Shown piece after piece: positions 18,259-26,330 of a DNA stretch of 64,000 bases; the first letter of the stretch is position 1; each line of letters begins with the position of its first letter. The notes under the pieces were generated by a model. It made no database searches. It saw only the letters and a list, made by a program, of their open reading frames with translations, and was not told the origin of the DNA. This DNA comes from Streptomyces abyssomicinicus. GTDB taxonomy: Bacteria; Actinomycetota; Actinomycetes; Streptomycetales; Streptomycetaceae. Both the position numbers and the translations under genes were made by a program. The DNA lies in the NCBI RefSeq assembly GCF_008974245.1, contig NZ_BBZI01000009.1:496370-560369 (forward strand), in the 5' to 3' direction.

Positions 18259-18331
18259 GCACTCGTAGCTTAACGGATAGAGCATCTGACTACGGATCAG
18301 AAGGTTGCAGGTTCGAATCCTGCCGAGTGCA
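18259..18331 (+). tRNA. tRNA-Arg(ACG)
   Basis: A 73-nt cloverleaf with acceptor GCACTCG/CGAGTGC, anticodon ACG in CTACGGA, T loop TTCGAAT and discriminator A. CCA is not encoded. Wobble A34 implies modification to inosine, which needs the TadA deaminase encoded at 35.2-35.8 kb. Confidence 0.95.
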
Positions 18332-18338
18332 CACAGAT

Positions 18339-18371
18339 GAGAGGCCCCGGGAGATGATCCCGGGGCCTCTC
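18339..18371 (+). terminator. Terminator of tRNA-Arg(ACG)
   Basis: GAGAGGCCCCGGGA and its complement form perfect 14-bp arms, 8 bp after the tRNA. Confidence 0.8.
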
Positions 18372-18443
18372 GCGTTGTCGGCGGGCCTTGCCCTGGTTCC
18401 GGCAGGCTTCCCCGGTGACCGCCGGGGGGTCTGCGCCGGGGTG

Positions 18444-18998
18444 TCAGCGTCGGGGGCAGGAGATCTCCGGCAGCCATTCGGGGGCGTGGCACGCGGAGAA
18501 CGACCACGTCCGGTCCGAGTGGGGGTCGTCCGTGCTGTCGGTGTAGACCTCGAGGCGGCCCTGCGGCGTCAGGCGGTAGTACTCGCGGATCGGGTCGCCC
18601 TCCACGGTGGGGAAGGTGACGGCGAGTTCCGCCGTGGCGGTCTCCTCCACGGCCCGGCGCAGGCAGTCGATCTCCCGCGCGGCGTGTGTCTCCATCCGCT
18701 CCCCCTGGCGCAGGCGCACCTCGCCGCAGCCGGCGTACGGGGTCCTGGACTCCCAGCGGTCCCTGACCGGATCGTCATCCACCAGGACGAGCACGGTCAG
18801 ACCGGCGAGGGCGAACAGGGTCCCCCCGACCAGCCAGCCGATCGGGAGGAACCGGGTGAGCGGTGGTCCCCCGCGGCCGCGGAGCCAGGCGGAGCCCCGG
18901 GCCGTCCGGGTGAAGGCGCCGAGCGCGACGAAGACCAGGCCGATCACGAGCGCGAACGAGGCCGTGAACGTCGGCGAACCAGCGGCAAGAGTGATCAT
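18444..18998 (-). CDS. Two-span membrane protein with an extracytoplasmic domain, unknown
   Basis: A 184-residue protein from ATG 18998. Hydrophobic spans lie at about 13-30 and 51-73, separated by an Arg-rich cytoplasmic loop. A soluble C-terminal domain of about 110 residues follows, with four cysteines (A-G-C-G, I-D-C-L, S-A-C-H, I-S-C-P), probably forming disulfides outside the membrane. I recognise no family. An upstream ATG would add an unconserved Pro/Gly-rich stretch. It is divergent from the dehydrogenase gene. Confidence 0.65.
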   Translation of the reverse strand: MITLAAGSPTFTASFALVIGLVFVALGAFTRTARGSAWLRGRGGPPLTRFLPIGWLVGGTLFALAGLTVLVLVDDDPVRDRWESRTPYAGCGEVRLRQGERMETHAAREIDCLRRAVEETATAELAVTFPTVEGDPIREYYRLTPQGRLEVYTDSTDDPHSDRTWSFSACHAPEWLPEISCPRR

Positions 18999-19129
18999 CG
19001 GGTGATCGTGGAGGCCGGCGATCGAGGAGGTCAATGGTTCTCGCGCGGTCCGGCCGGGCGGGGGCGGTCCGCGGGTCATAGTGGGGGCGGGTACCGACGC
19101 AGAGGTTCACCGCACAGGAAGCCGAGGTC

Positions 19130-20110
19130 ATGACCGACACACGCACCGTGGCCGTGCTGGGCACCGGGATCATGGGGGCCGCGATGGCCCGGAACATCGC
19201 CCGGGCCGGGCACCCGCTGAGAGTCTGGAACCGCAGCCGGGAGAAGGCGGAGCCGCTCGCCGCCGAGGGGGCGGGCGTGGCCGCGACCCCGGCCGAGGCG
19301 GTGGAGGGCGCCGACGTCGTCGTGACCATGCTGTACGACGGTCCCGCCGCCCTGGAGGTGATGCGGCAGGCCGCGCCGGCGCTGCGGCCCGGCACGGCGT
19401 GGGCGCAGTCGACCACGGCGGGGCTGGAGGCGCTGCCGGAGCTCGCGGGTCTCGCCGAGCAGCACGGGCTGGTGTTCTTCGACGCCCCGGTGCTCGGCAC
19501 CCGGCAGCCCGCCGAGGAGGGCACGCTGACCGTCCTCGCGGCGGGTCCGGCCGACCGCCGGGAACTGGTCACGCCGGTCTTCGACGCCGTCGGCGCACGC
19601 ACCGTCTGGGCGGGTGAGGACGGCGCGCGGGGTGACGCGACCCGGCTGAAGCTGGTGGCCAACAGCTGGGTGCTGGCCGTCACCGGCGCGACCGGGGAGA
19701 CGCTGGCGCTGGCCAAGGGGCTGGGCGTCGCACCGGGCGCGTTCCTGGACGTCATCGCGGACGGTCCGCTCGACATGGGGTACCTGCGGGCGAAGGCCGG
19801 GCTCATCCTGGAGGACCGTCTCACCCCGGCCGCCTTCGCCGTGGAGACCGCGGCCAAGGACGCGCGGCTGATCGTGAGCGCTGGGAAGCGGCACGGGGTG
19901 CGGCTGGACGTCGCCGAGGCGAGCGCCGAGCGGTTCCGCCGTGCCGTCGAGCAGGGGCGCGGGCGGGAGGACATGGCCGCCGCGTACTGGGCGAGCTTCG
20001 ACGACGGCAAGCGACCGGGGACGGGCCGGGCGGCGGGCGCGGGCCGCGTCCCGGGGGCGGGCGAAGGGCCGGTGCCGGGCGGCGGCGGAGACGGGGAGCG
20101 GGCGTCCTGA
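19130..20110 (+). CDS. NAD(P)-dependent beta-hydroxyacid dehydrogenase-type oxidoreductase
   Basis: A 326-residue member of the 3-hydroxyisobutyrate/6-phosphogluconate dehydrogenase superfamily. The Rossmann motif G-T-G-I-M-G is at residues 11-16, W-N-R-S near 36 indicates NADP preference, and the substrate-binding region F-D-A-P-V-L-G-T is near 120. The catalytic lysine lies in L-K-L-V-A-N-S near 173. Related Streptomyces enzymes include glyoxylate/succinic semialdehyde-type reductases and imine reductases; the substrate is not determined. The C-terminal 25 residues are Gly-rich. Its stop overlaps the likely start of the DUF2797 gene. Confidence 0.9.
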   Translation: MTDTRTVAVLGTGIMGAAMARNIARAGHPLRVWNRSREKAEPLAAEGAGVAATPAEAVEGADVVVTMLYDGPAALEVMRQAAPALRPGTAWAQSTTAGLEALPELAGLAEQHGLVFFDAPVLGTRQPAEEGTLTVLAAGPADRRELVTPVFDAVGARTVWAGEDGARGDATRLKLVANSWVLAVTGATGETLALAKGLGVAPGAFLDVIADGPLDMGYLRAKAGLILEDRLTPAAFAVETAAKDARLIVSAGKRHGVRLDVAEASAERFRRAVEQGRGREDMAAAYWASFDDGKRPGTGRAAGAGRVPGAGEGPVPGGGGDGERAS

Positions 20111-20991
20111 CCACGCGCACCTGGCGGAGCGAGGGACTCCGCTGGACCACCGGCGGACCGCTGCTGCGCTGGGAGGGCGGCCGGGAGAGCGCCCTGCCGC
20201 AGGGCAAGCGGGTGGTGCTGGCGGTCCCCGGTGACGCGGTCCGCCGTTGCGTCGGCGCCCGCGGCAACCCGTGCCCGACGACGGCCGCCGTCCCCGCACG
20301 GTCGGCGTCCGCGCGCTGCGAGGAGTGCGCCCGGCTGGAGCGGGCGCACTCGGTGGCGGCCGACACCCGGGCCGACGATCCGCAGCCGTACCACGTCTAT
20401 CTGGCGTGGTTCGGCCCCGGGATGACCAAGGTGGGCATCACCGCGGTGCGACGAGGTCCGGCCCGGCTGCTGGAACAGGGCGCGGTGGTGTTCACCTGGC
20501 TGGGACGCGGTCCGCTGATGGCGGCCCGGCGGACCGAGGAACTGCTGCGGGCGGCCCTGCGGGTGCCGGACCGGATCCCGTACGACGCGAAACGGGCCGT
20601 GCGGGCCGTGCTGCCCGCGACGCCCGGGGAACGGGCCGTCGAGGTGGCCGCGCTGCACTCGCGGGCGTCGGAGCTGACAGGGTGGCCGGAGGCGTTGGAG
20701 CGGGAGCCGTCGGCGCCGGTCGATCACGCCGCGGTGTTCGGGCTGGAGGGGCTGCCGGCTGCCCGGGGCACGGTGCGGGAGCTGGTCCCGGGCGGGGTGG
20801 TGGAGGGGCGGTTGCTGGCCGCCGCCGGACCGGACCTGCACCTGGACACCGACCGGGGGGTGGTGGTGCTGGACACGCGGCTGCTGCCGGGGTGGCCCCT
20901 CACGGCGGCCCCCGAGCGCGGCGCGGGCGAGCCGCTGCCGCTGCGGGCCCCGGCCCGTGGACCGGCCACGGACCAGCCGGGGCTGTTCTGA
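20107..20991 (+). CDS. DUF2797 domain protein
   Basis: A protein of about 294 residues if it starts at CTG 20107 (CTGA overlap with the dehydrogenase stop), or 259 from GTG 20212. The longer form is favoured because the 35 extra residues include L-R-W-T-T-G-G-P-L-L-R-W, typical of the family's N-terminus, and no ATG/GTG/TTG lies between. Cysteines at R-R-C-V-G, N-P-C-P and C-E-E-C form a zinc-like knot. A Y-L-A-W-F-G-P-G-M-T-K-V-G segment resembles GIY-YIG nuclease cores (V-Y-L with K-V-G). The function is unknown; it may be a nuclease-fold protein. Confidence 0.78.
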   Translation: MTTRTWRSEGLRWTTGGPLLRWEGGRESALPQGKRVVLAVPGDAVRRCVGARGNPCPTTAAVPARSASARCEECARLERAHSVAADTRADDPQPYHVYLAWFGPGMTKVGITAVRRGPARLLEQGAVVFTWLGRGPLMAARRTEELLRAALRVPDRIPYDAKRAVRAVLPATPGERAVEVAALHSRASELTGWPEALEREPSAPVDHAAVFGLEGLPAARGTVRELVPGGVVEGRLLAAAGPDLHLDTDRGVVVLDTRLLPGWPLTAAPERGAGEPLPLRAPARGPATDQPGLF

Positions 20992-21051
20992 ACGGCGGCC
21001 GGCGCGGGGGCGTCGCCTGCGGACGGCCGGGCCGTCCGCAGGGCGCGACGG

Positions 21052-21525
21052 TCAGTCCTGCTCCGCCAGGCGGGCGGGGAAGCCGCCGGTGGCGACCGGG
21101 CCCCAGCTGACCGGGGTGACGCGGATGAGGGACTTGCCCTGCTTGAGCATGGCGGCCCGGTACTCGTCCCAGTCCGGGTGTTCGCCCGCGATGTTCCGGT
21201 AGTACTCCACCAGCGGTTCCACCGAGTCCGGGGCGTCGATCACCTCGGCGGTGCCGTCGACCTGCACCCAGGGGCCGTTCCAGTCGTCACTGAGGACGAG
21301 GACCGAGACCCGCTCGTCGCGCTGGGCGTTGCGGGTCTTGGCCCGCTCCGGGTACGTGGAGATCACGATGCGGCCTGCGTCGTCGACCCCGCAGGTCAGC
21401 GGCGAGCCCTGCGGGCCGCCGTCGGCGCGGCGGGTGAGCAGGATCGCGCGGTGGCGGGGGCGGACGAAGTCGAGCAGTTCCTCGAGCGAGACGGAGGTGT
21501 TGGTCGCGATGTTCTTCGGTGCCAT
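21052..21525 (-). CDS. PPOX-class F420-dependent oxidoreductase
   Basis: A 157-residue flavin/F420-binding split-barrel protein. It shows the N-terminal L-L-D-F-V-R-P-R-H-R-A-I-L-L-T, the strand I-V-I-S-T-Y-P-E-R-A-K-T-R-N, where the K-x-R-N segment contacts cofactor phosphate, and V-Q-V-D-G-T-A-E-V. These are characteristic of actinobacterial F420-dependent reductases of the pyridoxamine-oxidase fold. The physiological substrate is unknown. The ATG start at 21525 gives the usual family length. It lies downstream of the YceI gene on the same strand but is separated from it by 240 bp with hairpins. Confidence 0.85.
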   Translation of the reverse strand: MAPKNIATNTSVSLEELLDFVRPRHRAILLTRRADGGPQGSPLTCGVDDAGRIVISTYPERAKTRNAQRDERVSVLVLSDDWNGPWVQVDGTAEVIDAPDSVEPLVEYYRNIAGEHPDWDEYRAAMLKQGKSLIRVTPVSWGPVATGGFPARLAEQD

Positions 21526-21574
21526 GGTCCGCAGCCTAGGGGCCGACGGGGGCCGCGGACACGCTCCGGCACGT

Positions 21575-21670
21575 GCGCGGACGGGAGCCGCCCGGGCGAG
21601 GACGCGCGCGGACGGAAGCCGCCGGGCGAGGGACGCGCGGACGGGAGCCGCCCCGGCGGGGACGCGCCGA
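21575..21670. repeat. Degenerate ~30-bp tandem repeat
   Basis: The unit GCGCGGACGGGAGCCGCC, followed by GGGCGAGGAC-like sequence, recurs about three times between the F420 oxidoreductase and YceI genes. It is non-coding. Confidence 0.6.
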
Positions 21671-21682
21671 CGGCGACGGCGC

Positions 21683-21700
21683 GCGCACCGTACGGTGCGC
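21683..21700. terminator. Perfect 18-bp palindrome
   Basis: GCGCACCGTACGGTGCGC lies 67 bp after the YceI stop. It is probably part of a terminator and could also be an operator. Confidence 0.45.
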
Positions 21701-21766
21701 GTCGCCGCCGCCGCTGCGGTCGGAAGTGGACGAGGAGGAGAACGGGAACGAGGGCGCGGGAGGCCG

Positions 21767-22588
21767 TCAGGCGGCCGGCAGCCCTGTGCCGTGCACCGCC
21801 TGGACGTCCAGCTCCACCCGCAGGGTGGTGCCGATGGCGGCGATGCCCGCCTGGACGATCTGGTTGTAGTTCATCGCGAAGTCCTCCCGCCGCAGCTCCG
21901 CGGTGGCCCGGAAGGCGGCGCGGGTGCCGCCCCACGGGTCGGCGCCGGTGCCGAGGTAGCTGAGGTCCAGGTCGACCGGGCGGACCACGCCCCGCATGGC
22001 CAGCTCGCCGTGGACGGTCCAGCGGTCCGGCCCGGCCGGGGTGAGGGCGTGGGACCGGTAGGTGATCTCCGGGTACTTCTCGACGGAGAGGAAGTCGTCG
22101 GAGCGCAGGTGGTCGTCGCGCATCCGGTTGCCGGTGTCGATCGAGCCGGCGCGGATCACCGCGTCCACGCGGGAGCGGGCGACGTCGTCGGGGGCGATCT
22201 CGACCGTGCCGGCGAACTCGGTGAACCGGCCGCGCACGCTGGAGATGCCCAGGTGCTGGGCGACCGCTCCGACCGTCGAGTGTGCCGGGTCGATGGTCCA
22301 CGGGCCGGGCGGCGGGAGTTCCTCCCCGCCCTGGCGGGCCAGCGTGACGGAGCCGACCTCGGCGTTCCCGGTGGCGGTGACGATGGCGCTGGCGGCCGCG
22401 GGGGCGTAGCCGACGGCGGTGACGATCACCGTGTACGCGCCGGGGGACAGCACGGTCGCGTCCCGCACCGCGCCCTCCCGGTCCGCCTCCGCGCGCAGCA
22501 CCTGCGCGCCCCGGGCGTCGGTGAGCGTGACGACCGCGTGCGACACGGCCCATCCGTCCCGCGTCCGGACTCGTGCGGTCAAAGCCAT
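21767..22588 (-). CDS. YceI-family protein with an N-terminal carboxypeptidase-regulatory-like domain
   Basis: A 273-residue protein. Residues about 3-85 form a beta-sandwich of the carboxypeptidase-regulatory-like type (A-V-V-T-L-T-D-A-R-G then G-A-Y-T-V-I-V-T-A-V-G-Y). A YceI lipocalin-like barrel follows from about residue 95 (W-T-I-D-P-A-H-S-T-V-G, V-R-G-R-F-T-E-F-A-G, A-S-I-D-T-G...R-D-D-H-L-R). YceI domains bind isoprenoid-like lipids. No signal peptide is visible. The same Ig-like domain occurs three times at the end of the MFS exporter encoded just upstream, so the genes may work together in handling a hydrophobic compound. Confidence 0.88.
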   Translation of the reverse strand: MALTARVRTRDGWAVSHAVVTLTDARGAQVLRAEADREGAVRDATVLSPGAYTVIVTAVGYAPAAASAIVTATGNAEVGSVTLARQGGEELPPPGPWTIDPAHSTVGAVAQHLGISSVRGRFTEFAGTVEIAPDDVARSRVDAVIRAGSIDTGNRMRDDHLRSDDFLSVEKYPEITYRSHALTPAGPDRWTVHGELAMRGVVRPVDLDLSYLGTGADPWGGTRAAFRATAELRREDFAMNYNQIVQAGIAAIGTTLRVELDVQAVHGTGLPAA

Positions 22589-22660
22589 CCCGTTTTCTCC
22601 CTAAAAAGGCTTACAAATTGACCATAAAGAGACAGAGGTTGTCTGCTTGGCGGAAACGAA

Positions 22661-22703
22661 CCGGCCGGTGGCAGGCCTCACGAGGAGACCTGCCACCGGC
22701 CGG
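22661..22703 (-). terminator. Terminator of the MFS gene
   Basis: Perfect 15-bp arms 22661-22675 and 22689-22703 around a 13-nt loop lie just beyond the MFS stop. They separate it from the YceI gene. Confidence 0.8.
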
Positions 22704-22709
22704 GACCGT

Positions 22710-25190
22710 CTATTCGCCGGGGTGGGCGAGCTCGACGGTGTGGTCCTCGACGTCCTGCCGGACGGTCAGCGTGGTGGCCACCGGCGGGTAGCCCGTGGCG
22801 ATGACCGTGTACTCGCCGCTGTCCAGGTCGGCGAAGGCGTACGCGCCGTCCTCGCCGGTGGTGGCGGTGGAGACCACGTTGCCGGCCGCGTCCAGGAGGG
22901 TGACCCGGGCGTCCGTCAGCGGACCGCGCGGGGACCGCACGACGCCCTTGAGCTGCGAGCCCGCGTCCAGTGCGGCCTCCACCCGGGTGACCCCGGTGGT
23001 GGCGACCCGGACCGGCAGCGCGCTCGGCCGGAAACCGGCGGCGTTGACCGCGACGGTCACGTCGCCCGGGACCACCGCGCCGAAGGCGAACTCGCCCTGC
23101 GCGTCGGTGGCGCCGGTGGCGATCAGGTCGCCGCGCACGTCGGTGACGATCACCATGGCGTCCGGCACCGGCTCACCGGTGGCGGCCGAGCGGACCACGC
23201 CGGTCAGGCCGCTGGTGCCGCTGAGCAGGATGTCGTACGACAGCGGCTCGCCGTTCACCGTGACGGTGGAGGCCTGCGGCTGGAAGCCGTCGGCCGAGGC
23301 GATCAGCACGTACGAGCCGACACCCGGGGCGTCCACCGCGTAGGCGCCGTCGGCCTGGGCGATGGCCCGGCCGAGCTGACGGCCCTCGAGGGAGATCAGC
23401 GTCACCGCCGCGTGCGGCAGCGGGGCGTTGTCGGCGTTGCGGACGTGGCCGTGGACCGGAAGCCCCGGGCGCTCCGGGGCCGCCGTGGCGGCGACCGCGT
23501 TGGCCGTGGTGGCGGCGACGGCTCCGGCGGACGGAGCGGCGTGCTTCGGACCCGCGGGAGCGGTGCCGGGCGCCTCGGCCTGGTCGGCGGTGACCGAACC
23601 GGAGGCCTCCTCCATCGCGGAGTGCGTCTTCAGCGGGACCTCCTTGATGAAGATCGTCAGGATGAACGCCAGCAGGGCGATCGGCGCGGAGATCAGGAAG
23701 ATGTCGGCGATGCCGTGGCCGTAGGCGCTCTCCATCACCTCACGCAGCGGGGCGGGCAGGGCGGAGACGTCCGGGATGGAGTCGCTCGCGTTGCCGGAGC
23801 CCATCGCCGCGGCGTACTTCGGCGGCAGGTCGGCCAGGCCGTCCTTGACGTAGTCGGTGACCTGGTTCGCCAGCACCGCGCCGAAGGCGGAGACGCCCAC
23901 CGCGCCGCCCAGCGAGCGGAAGAAGTTGGCCACCGAGCTGGCCGCGCCGAGGTCGCTGGGGGCGACCTGGTTCTGCGCCGCGAGCAGCAGGTTCTGCATC
24001 ATCATGCCGACGCCCACGCCCATCACGGCCATGAAGACGGCGACGTGCCAGTACGGCGTGTCGTAGCGGATGGTGCCCAGCAGGCCCAGGCCCGCGGCGA
24101 GCAGGAAGCCACCGGCCACCAGCCAGGCCTTCCACTTGCCGGTCCGGGTGATCAGGTTGCCGGAGACTGTGGAGGAGACGAACAGACCACCGATCATCGG
24201 GATGGTCAGCACGCCGGACATGGTCGGCGACTCGCCCCGCGCCAGCTGGAAGTACTGGGCGAAGAAGATGGTGCCGGCGAACATGCCGATGCCCACGAAG
24301 AGCGAGGCGAACGCGGACAGCGCGACGGTGCGGTTGCGGAACAGCCGCAGCGGGATGATCGGCTCGGAGGCCTTCGACTCGACCAGCAGGAAGAGCAGGG
24401 TCAGGGCGATGGAACCGCCCACCATGGCGTAGGTCTGCCAGGAGATCCACTCGTACTTGTCACCGGCGAAGGTGACCCAGAGCAGGAGCAGGCAGGTCGC
24501 GGCGGCGACCAGGGTGGCGCCCAGCCAGTCGACCTTCACCTTCCGCTTGACCGTCGGGACGTTCAGCGTCTTCTGCAGCACGATCAGGGCGACCACGGCG
24601 AACGGGATGCCCACGTAGAAGCACCAGCGCCAGCCCAGCGATTCGGTGTCGGTGATGACACCGCCCAGCAGCGGACCACCCACGGTTGCGACCGCGAACA
24701 CCGCGCCGAGGTAGCCGGCGTACTTCCCGCGTTCCCGCGGGGAAATGATCGAGGCCAGGATGACCTGGGACAGCGCCGCGAGGCCACCGCCGCCGATGCC
24801 CTGGAAGACGCGGAAGGCGATCAGCGTCTCGGGGTTCTGGGAGAAGCCCGCGCCCGCCGAGGCGACCACGAAGATGACCAGGGCTATCTGGATCAGCAGC
24901 TTCTTGTTGAAGAGGTCGGCGAGCTTGCCCCACAGCGGGGTGGACGCCGTCATCGCCAGCAGCGAGGAGGTGACCACCCAGGTGTAGGCGGACTGCCCGC
25001 CGCCCAGGTCGGCGATGATCCGCGGCATCGCGTTGCCCACGATGGTGGAGGAGATCATCGCCACGAACATGCCGAGCATGAGGCCCGACAGGGCCTCCAA
25101 GATCTGCCGGTGCGTCATCTGGACGCCGCCGGAGGTCCCTCCCCCGTGCTCGGCGCTGGCCCGCACACCGGCTGGTGTGGTGGTTGCCAT
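22710..25190 (-). CDS. DHA2-family (EmrB/QacA) MFS exporter with three C-terminal carboxypeptidase-regulatory-like domains
   Basis: An 826-residue protein. Residues about 28-530 are a 14-span proton-driven multidrug antiporter with the motif-A loop (G-K-L-A-D-L-F-N-K-K), R-V-F-Q-G-I-G-G-G near 115 and motif C-like G-P-L-L-G-G-V-I. After an Ala-rich linker, three beta-sandwich repeats begin near residues 577, 659 and 747 (V-H-G-H-V, L-T-G-V-V, L-K-G-V-V). Ordinary DHA2 pumps end near 500-530, so about 250 residues are added. It follows the marR gene by 28 bp and should be repressed by it. The exported compound is unknown. Confidence 0.9.
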   Translation of the reverse strand: MATTTPAGVRASAEHGGGTSGGVQMTHRQILEALSGLMLGMFVAMISSTIVGNAMPRIIADLGGGQSAYTWVVTSSLLAMTASTPLWGKLADLFNKKLLIQIALVIFVVASAGAGFSQNPETLIAFRVFQGIGGGGLAALSQVILASIISPRERGKYAGYLGAVFAVATVGGPLLGGVITDTESLGWRWCFYVGIPFAVVALIVLQKTLNVPTVKRKVKVDWLGATLVAAATCLLLLWVTFAGDKYEWISWQTYAMVGGSIALTLLFLLVESKASEPIIPLRLFRNRTVALSAFASLFVGIGMFAGTIFFAQYFQLARGESPTMSGVLTIPMIGGLFVSSTVSGNLITRTGKWKAWLVAGGFLLAAGLGLLGTIRYDTPYWHVAVFMAVMGVGVGMMMQNLLLAAQNQVAPSDLGAASSVANFFRSLGGAVGVSAFGAVLANQVTDYVKDGLADLPPKYAAAMGSGNASDSIPDVSALPAPLREVMESAYGHGIADIFLISAPIALLAFILTIFIKEVPLKTHSAMEEASGSVTADQAEAPGTAPAGPKHAAPSAGAVAATTANAVAATAAPERPGLPVHGHVRNADNAPLPHAAVTLISLEGRQLGRAIAQADGAYAVDAPGVGSYVLIASADGFQPQASTVTVNGEPLSYDILLSGTSGLTGVVRSAATGEPVPDAMVIVTDVRGDLIATGATDAQGEFAFGAVVPGDVTVAVNAAGFRPSALPVRVATTGVTRVEAALDAGSQLKGVVRSPRGPLTDARVTLLDAAGNVVSTATTGEDGAYAFADLDSGEYTVIATGYPPVATTLTVRQDVEDHTVELAHPGE

Positions 25191-25193
25191 ACG
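25183..25193. promoter_or_regulatory. MarR half-site-like motif over the MFS start codon
   Basis: GTTGCCATACG here is identical to the left part of the operator at 25705-25719, but the right half (GTTTC) does not match. It may be a weak site or coincidence. Confidence 0.25.
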
Positions 25194-25218
25194 TTTCCTT
25201 CGTCTACTGGGTGGTCGT

Positions 25219-25677
25219 CTACTGGGTGTGCTGCGTGGTCGTGGTGCGACGGCAGTCGCCGAAGCTCTGCCGGAAGCGCGTCATCAGCTCGGTGAGCCGG
25301 GTGACGTCCTCGTCGCTCCAGTCGTCGAGCCACTCGGAGAGCAGCGCGGTCGACCGGCGGGACAGGTCCGCGATCTGGTCGTGGCCCGCGTCGGTGAGAC
25401 GCAGCAGGCGTGACCGCTTGTCGTCCGGGTCGGGCAGCCGCTCGACCCATCCGCGGTCGGCGACGTGCGAGACGTGCCGGCTGCACACGGAGATGTCCAC
25501 CGCGAGCAGCTCGGCGAGCCGGCTCAGGCGCATGTCCCCGTGGCGGTCCAGGAGGGTCAGCACGGCGGCCGATCCGGACGGGCACTCGGGGGGCAGCTGC
25601 CGCCCCAGTTCCCGTTTGACGGCGCCGACGGCGCTGAGCTGTCTCAGCAGCTCCTCGAACTGCGCCTGCCTGGCCAT
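25219..25677 (-). CDS. MarR-family repressor
   Basis: A 152-residue winged-helix regulator from ATG 25677; longer starts would cross its own operators. It shows the recognition segment L-S-R-L-A-E-L-L-A-V-D-I-S-V-C-S-R-H-V near 50-68, and the wing D-P-D-D-K-R-S-R-L-L-R-L-T near 83-95, characteristic of MarR. Two GTTGC-N5-GCAA(C/A) sites lie just upstream. It is probably an autorepressor of the marR-MFS operon, released by the exporter's substrate. A duplicated GTCTACTGGGTG stretch separates it from the MFS gene. Confidence 0.9.
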   Translation of the reverse strand: MARQAQFEELLRQLSAVGAVKRELGRQLPPECPSGSAAVLTLLDRHGDMRLSRLAELLAVDISVCSRHVSHVADRGWVERLPDPDDKRSRLLRLTDAGHDQIADLSRRSTALLSEWLDDWSDEDVTRLTELMTRFRQSFGDCRRTTTTQHTQ

Positions 25678-25704
25678 CCAGCCTCCCGGGGACCCTGCCG
25701 ATTC

Positions 25705-25719
25705 GTTGCCATACGCAAC
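25705..25719. promoter_or_regulatory. MarR operator 1
   Basis: GTTGC-CATAC-GCAAC is a perfect inverted repeat with a 5-bp spacer, centred 35 bp upstream of the marR start. Confidence 0.6.
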
Positions 25720-25733
25720 CGTAGGAGTAGTTG

Positions 25734-25748
25734 GTTGCAGTAGGCAAA
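25734..25748. promoter_or_regulatory. MarR operator 2
   Basis: GTTGC-AGTAG-GCAAA has the same 5-5-5 geometry with one mismatch, its centre 29 bp from operator 1. Confidence 0.5.
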
Positions 25749-25799
25749 TGAAATCGGTGTTACCTACATCAAAACTTGGCAAAGGCAAGTATTGGCGAA

Positions 25800-26135
25800 A
25801 GTGAAGGTTCGGTAAGAGTGCAGGTCACGGCCGGTTCGGGCGGGTTGGCACCGGTTTCGGGGGCCGGGGCGGGTGGTGGATCCGAGGGCGGGTCGGGTCC
25901 CGGGTCCGGTGCGGAACCGGGTGCCGAACCGGCTGCCGGGTGCCGGGCCGGGGGCGGAACCGGGTGCCGGGTGCCGGGCCGGGTGCGCGTCGGATCTTGC
26001 CGCCCCGGTCGGCGGACGGGCGGGTGGGCGCGCCGTGCGGGCCCGAGGGAGGTTCCGGGCAGGCCGGGGGTCGGTTCCGGGCCGGTTGCGGACAGCACTT
26101 GGGGGAGTGCCCGCCATTCGCTAGGGTCGTGGACC
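25800..26135. other. GC-rich low-complexity intergenic tract
   Basis: Short degenerate repeats of GGTGCCGGGC-type sequence fill this stretch. Open frames occur on both strands but are pure composition artefacts (Gly/Pro/Arg). I see no gene or RNA. Confidence 0.5.
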
Positions 26136-26330
26136 ATGGCTAACACCCAGGGCCCCCAGGGCAATTACGACCCGGCCGGCAGCACTCAGATGTTCCGCGC
26201 GTTCGTCGACGAGGCGCCGCAGGCGCGTCAGCAGCAGGCGGCTCCCGCGGGACCCCGGATCGGCTTGATCCTCGGCGTCGTCGCCGTCGTGGTGGTCGTC
26301 GCCGCGGTGGCGTGGCTGGCGCTCTCCTAG
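26136..26330 (+). CDS. Small single-span membrane protein
   Basis: A 64-residue protein with a soluble N-terminus rich in Gln (Q-A-R-Q-Q-Q-A) and one C-terminal transmembrane helix (about 42-63, G-L-I-L-G-V-V-A-V-V-V-V-V), so it is probably tail-anchored. ATG 26136 follows AGGGTCGTGGACC, a weak ribosome site. Streptomyces genomes carry similar small proteins upstream of the sigN/sigF pair as I recall, with no known function. The codon usage is normal for a real gene, in contrast to the repetitive sequence on both sides. Confidence 0.72.
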   Translation: MANTQGPQGNYDPAGSTQMFRAFVDEAPQARQQQAAPAGPRIGLILGVVAVVVVVAAVAWLALS

